Positions 7,629 through 8,771 of a stretch of 8,771 nt of DNA are shown in pieces. The notes under the pieces are model-generated. The model was not told where the DNA came from, ran no database searches, and saw only the letters and a list, made by a program, of their open reading frames with translations. The DNA lies in assembly GCA_900548225.1 (NCBI GenBank), contig URJM01000076.1, forward strand, positions 1 to 8,771. Direction: 5' to 3'. The DNA comes from an uncultured bacterium. GTDB lineage: Bacteria > Verrucomicrobiota > Lentisphaeria > Oligosphaerales > Oligosphaeraceae. Every line of letters begins with the position of its first letter. The stretch's first letter is position 1. Made by a program: the position numbers and the translations under genes.

Positions 7629-8771
7629 CGCCAGCCCCCTCATCGTTGAGGCCGCCAATTTCGTTGGCATAGCCCTTCATCATTCTTGCACGGGAAGTGT
7701 CGTTCATGCTTCTCAGGATGGCCGCCAGCATGTGGCCGTCGGGCGGCTCGCCATTGCCGTCCGCGAATGCGCCCTCCTCCGAATCCCCCGGGGAATACGC
7801 ATGGTCTGCCGGAGACGCGACACGGGTCTCCACATCCAGGTCCTGCTCCTCCCAGGGAAGTTCCATGCTGTCGCTCCATTCGGGTTCCGCCGGGGCGCCC
7901 TTGATTCCTTTGGCGGTCAGCGGCTCGATGAATGGCTCCGAGTACTTCCGGACATCGTCGAAGAACTCGTCGGGCATCAGCCCCAGCGTCGCGAGTTTCA
8001 GCAGCTTGCCCTTTGACATCTTCGGGAAGCATCCGAGTTCCTGCCCGAGCCAGAGGTCGGAAATGAGCTGCGTCGCCTCGTGCTGGTTGATTTTGCGCAG
8101 CTTGCAGATAAGCAGCTTTGCGCGGATGAACGAATTCTCCAGGTCATTGCGGACGACCTCGGAGCCGCGCACCCTGTCACGCAGGAAGAGTTCGCACTTT
8201 TCCATGCAGGAGGCGATTCGGTCGAGTTCCTTGACGCGGCCCGCGGTGTCCGCCTCGAAAAAGTGGAGGTCGTCCAGTTCGATGAACTGGCATGTGGAGG
8301 GGTTGACCTGCCAGAGCCCCGGCGCCGGATTGATGGTGAACGTGGAGGTGGACTCCATTATCGCCTCGCCATCGAAGGCCTGTATGGTGCGCCTGAGTTC
8401 CTCGTTGCTGGCGGCTCTGGAAAGCAGGGGGAGATGGAGGAATTCCATGGAAATGATGCCGTCGCCGCCAACGAATGTGGCCGGATGGAAGTATCCAAAG
8501 GACGGGTCGACGAAGAACGCGACGCGCTTCTCAAGGCGTGCAAGGAATTCCCTGGCCTGCTTCAGGTTTTCCTTGTTGCTGCCAGGAGGGCCTCCGAAGT
8601 GCGCCACAAAACTGAAGGAACGGTGCGGACTCCCCCCCCAATTGTCGCATTCGACATAGACGGAGCCGTTTTCGGAGAAGAGCGTATGGTCGTTCAGGTT
8701 CCGGCTTCCGTTGCGGAAGAGGGGATCCTTCGCAAGAATCCCGTTGAGCCGCTCGAAGTAGTCCTCGGCGG
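7615..8771 (-). CDS. McsB/phosphagen-kinase-like protein, probably catalytically degenerate (5' end cut by window edge)
   Basis: The reading frame is open from the right edge; 384 residues are visible and the N-terminus is missing. A GTG at 8607 could in principle start it, but the 54 residues before it read as part of the same fold. By eye it follows the McsB (protein arginine kinase, ATP:guanido phosphotransferase) layout: LFSENGSVYVEC (30-41) at the place of the NEEDH-containing strand, FGYFHPATFVGGDG (91-104) and EFLHLPLLS (109-117) where McsB has GYLTxCPTNxGTG and MLHLPAL, and EATQLISDLWLGQELG (231-246) where McsB has an LSDVRLGIDLG helix. The NEEDH, CPTNxGT and RGxxGE catalytic motifs are not preserved, so I infer a pseudokinase or a divergent enzyme. 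Residues 290-384 are an acidic, low-complexity tail absent from typical McsB. The gene overlaps the ABC ATPase start, so it heads the visible operon. Other possibilities are a chance resemblance or an unknown family. Confidence 0.6.
   Translation of the reverse strand, partial: AEDYFERLNGILAKDPLFRNGSRNLNDHTLFSENGSVYVECDNWGGSPHRSFSFVAHFGGPPGSNKENLKQAREFLARLEKRVAFFVDPSFGYFHPATFVGGDGIISMEFLHLPLLSRAASNEELRRTIQAFDGEAIMESTSTFTINPAPGLWQVNPSTCQFIELDDLHFFEADTAGRVKELDRIASCMEKCELFLRDRVRGSEVVRNDLENSFIRAKLLICKLRKINQHEATQLISDLWLGQELGCFPKMSKGKLLKLATLGLMPDEFFDDVRKYSEPFIEPLTAKGIKGAPAEPEWSDSMELPWEEQDLDVETRVASPADHAYSPGDSEEGAFADGNGEPPDGHMLAAILRSMNDTSRARMMKGYANEIGGLNDEGAGDDGE
7635..7640 (-). promoter_or_regulatory. 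Shine-Dalgarno (AGGGGG) of the ABC ATPase, inside the upstream gene
   Basis: AGGGGG on the minus strand is six bases from the first ATG of the ATGATG pair at 7628. It lies within the coding sequence of the kinase-like gene, consistent with coupled translation, and is the reason for preferring 7628 over the in-frame ATG at 7670. Confidence 0.5.

Noticed and set aside
8605..8607. GTG as the start of the kinase-like gene
   Set aside because: The frame continues without a stop to the window edge, and the upstream 54 residues (including LFSENGSVYVEC) fit the same fold. The gene is treated as truncated by the window.
7697..8659. 320-codon plus-strand frame opposite the kinase-like gene
   Set aside because: Serine- and arginine-rich translation with no motifs. 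The minus strand carries the collinear McsB-like pattern and couples to the ATPase, so the plus frame is a shadow.

Overview
The window is a GC-rich bacterial segment in which every supported gene lies on the minus strand, so transcription runs from high to low coordinates. No rRNA, tRNA, CRISPR array or transposase is visible. The gene content suggests a member of the PVC superphylum, possibly a Kiritimatiellota/Lentisphaerota-type gut or anaerobic bacterium: a fused GldF-GldG ABC transporter protein, a protein-arginine-kinase-like (McsB-like) protein, a secreted tyrosine phosphatase with a CBM9-like tail, and a fragment in the style of PVC formylglycine-generating-enzyme-like genes. That taxonomic reading is inference from gene style, not a measurement.

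Right part (8771 down to 2736) is a tightly packed four-gene unit. It begins with a gene cut by the window edge whose product resembles the McsB/phosphagen kinase fold but appears to have lost the catalytic loops. Its stop overlaps by 14 nt the start of an ABC ATPase of the GldA type. After 13 nt comes an 825-residue protein that fuses an ABC-2 permease (GldF-like) to a GldG-like auxiliary domain, and after 20 nt an N6-adenine DNA methyltransferase with no visible restriction partner. Overlap and spacing imply one transcript whose promoter is outside the window. The ATPase and the fused permease almost certainly form one transporter; the roles of the kinase-like protein and the methyltransferase in the same operon are open.

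A 237-bp intergenic region (2499-2735) holds a perfect 15-bp palindrome and separates this unit from a gene for an exported tyrosine phosphatase (signal peptide, fibronectin-III-like segment, phosphatase domain with an HCAAGADRTG loop, CBM9-like C-terminus). Its stop is followed by a strong GC-rich hairpin.

Left end (1-218) holds a 54-codon remnant of a formylglycine-generating-enzyme/SUMF1-type gene. It has an excellent ribosome binding site and a recognisable N-terminus, but homology stops abruptly after the TFAMG motif and gives way to a purine-rich tract and a very GC-rich palindromic stretch.
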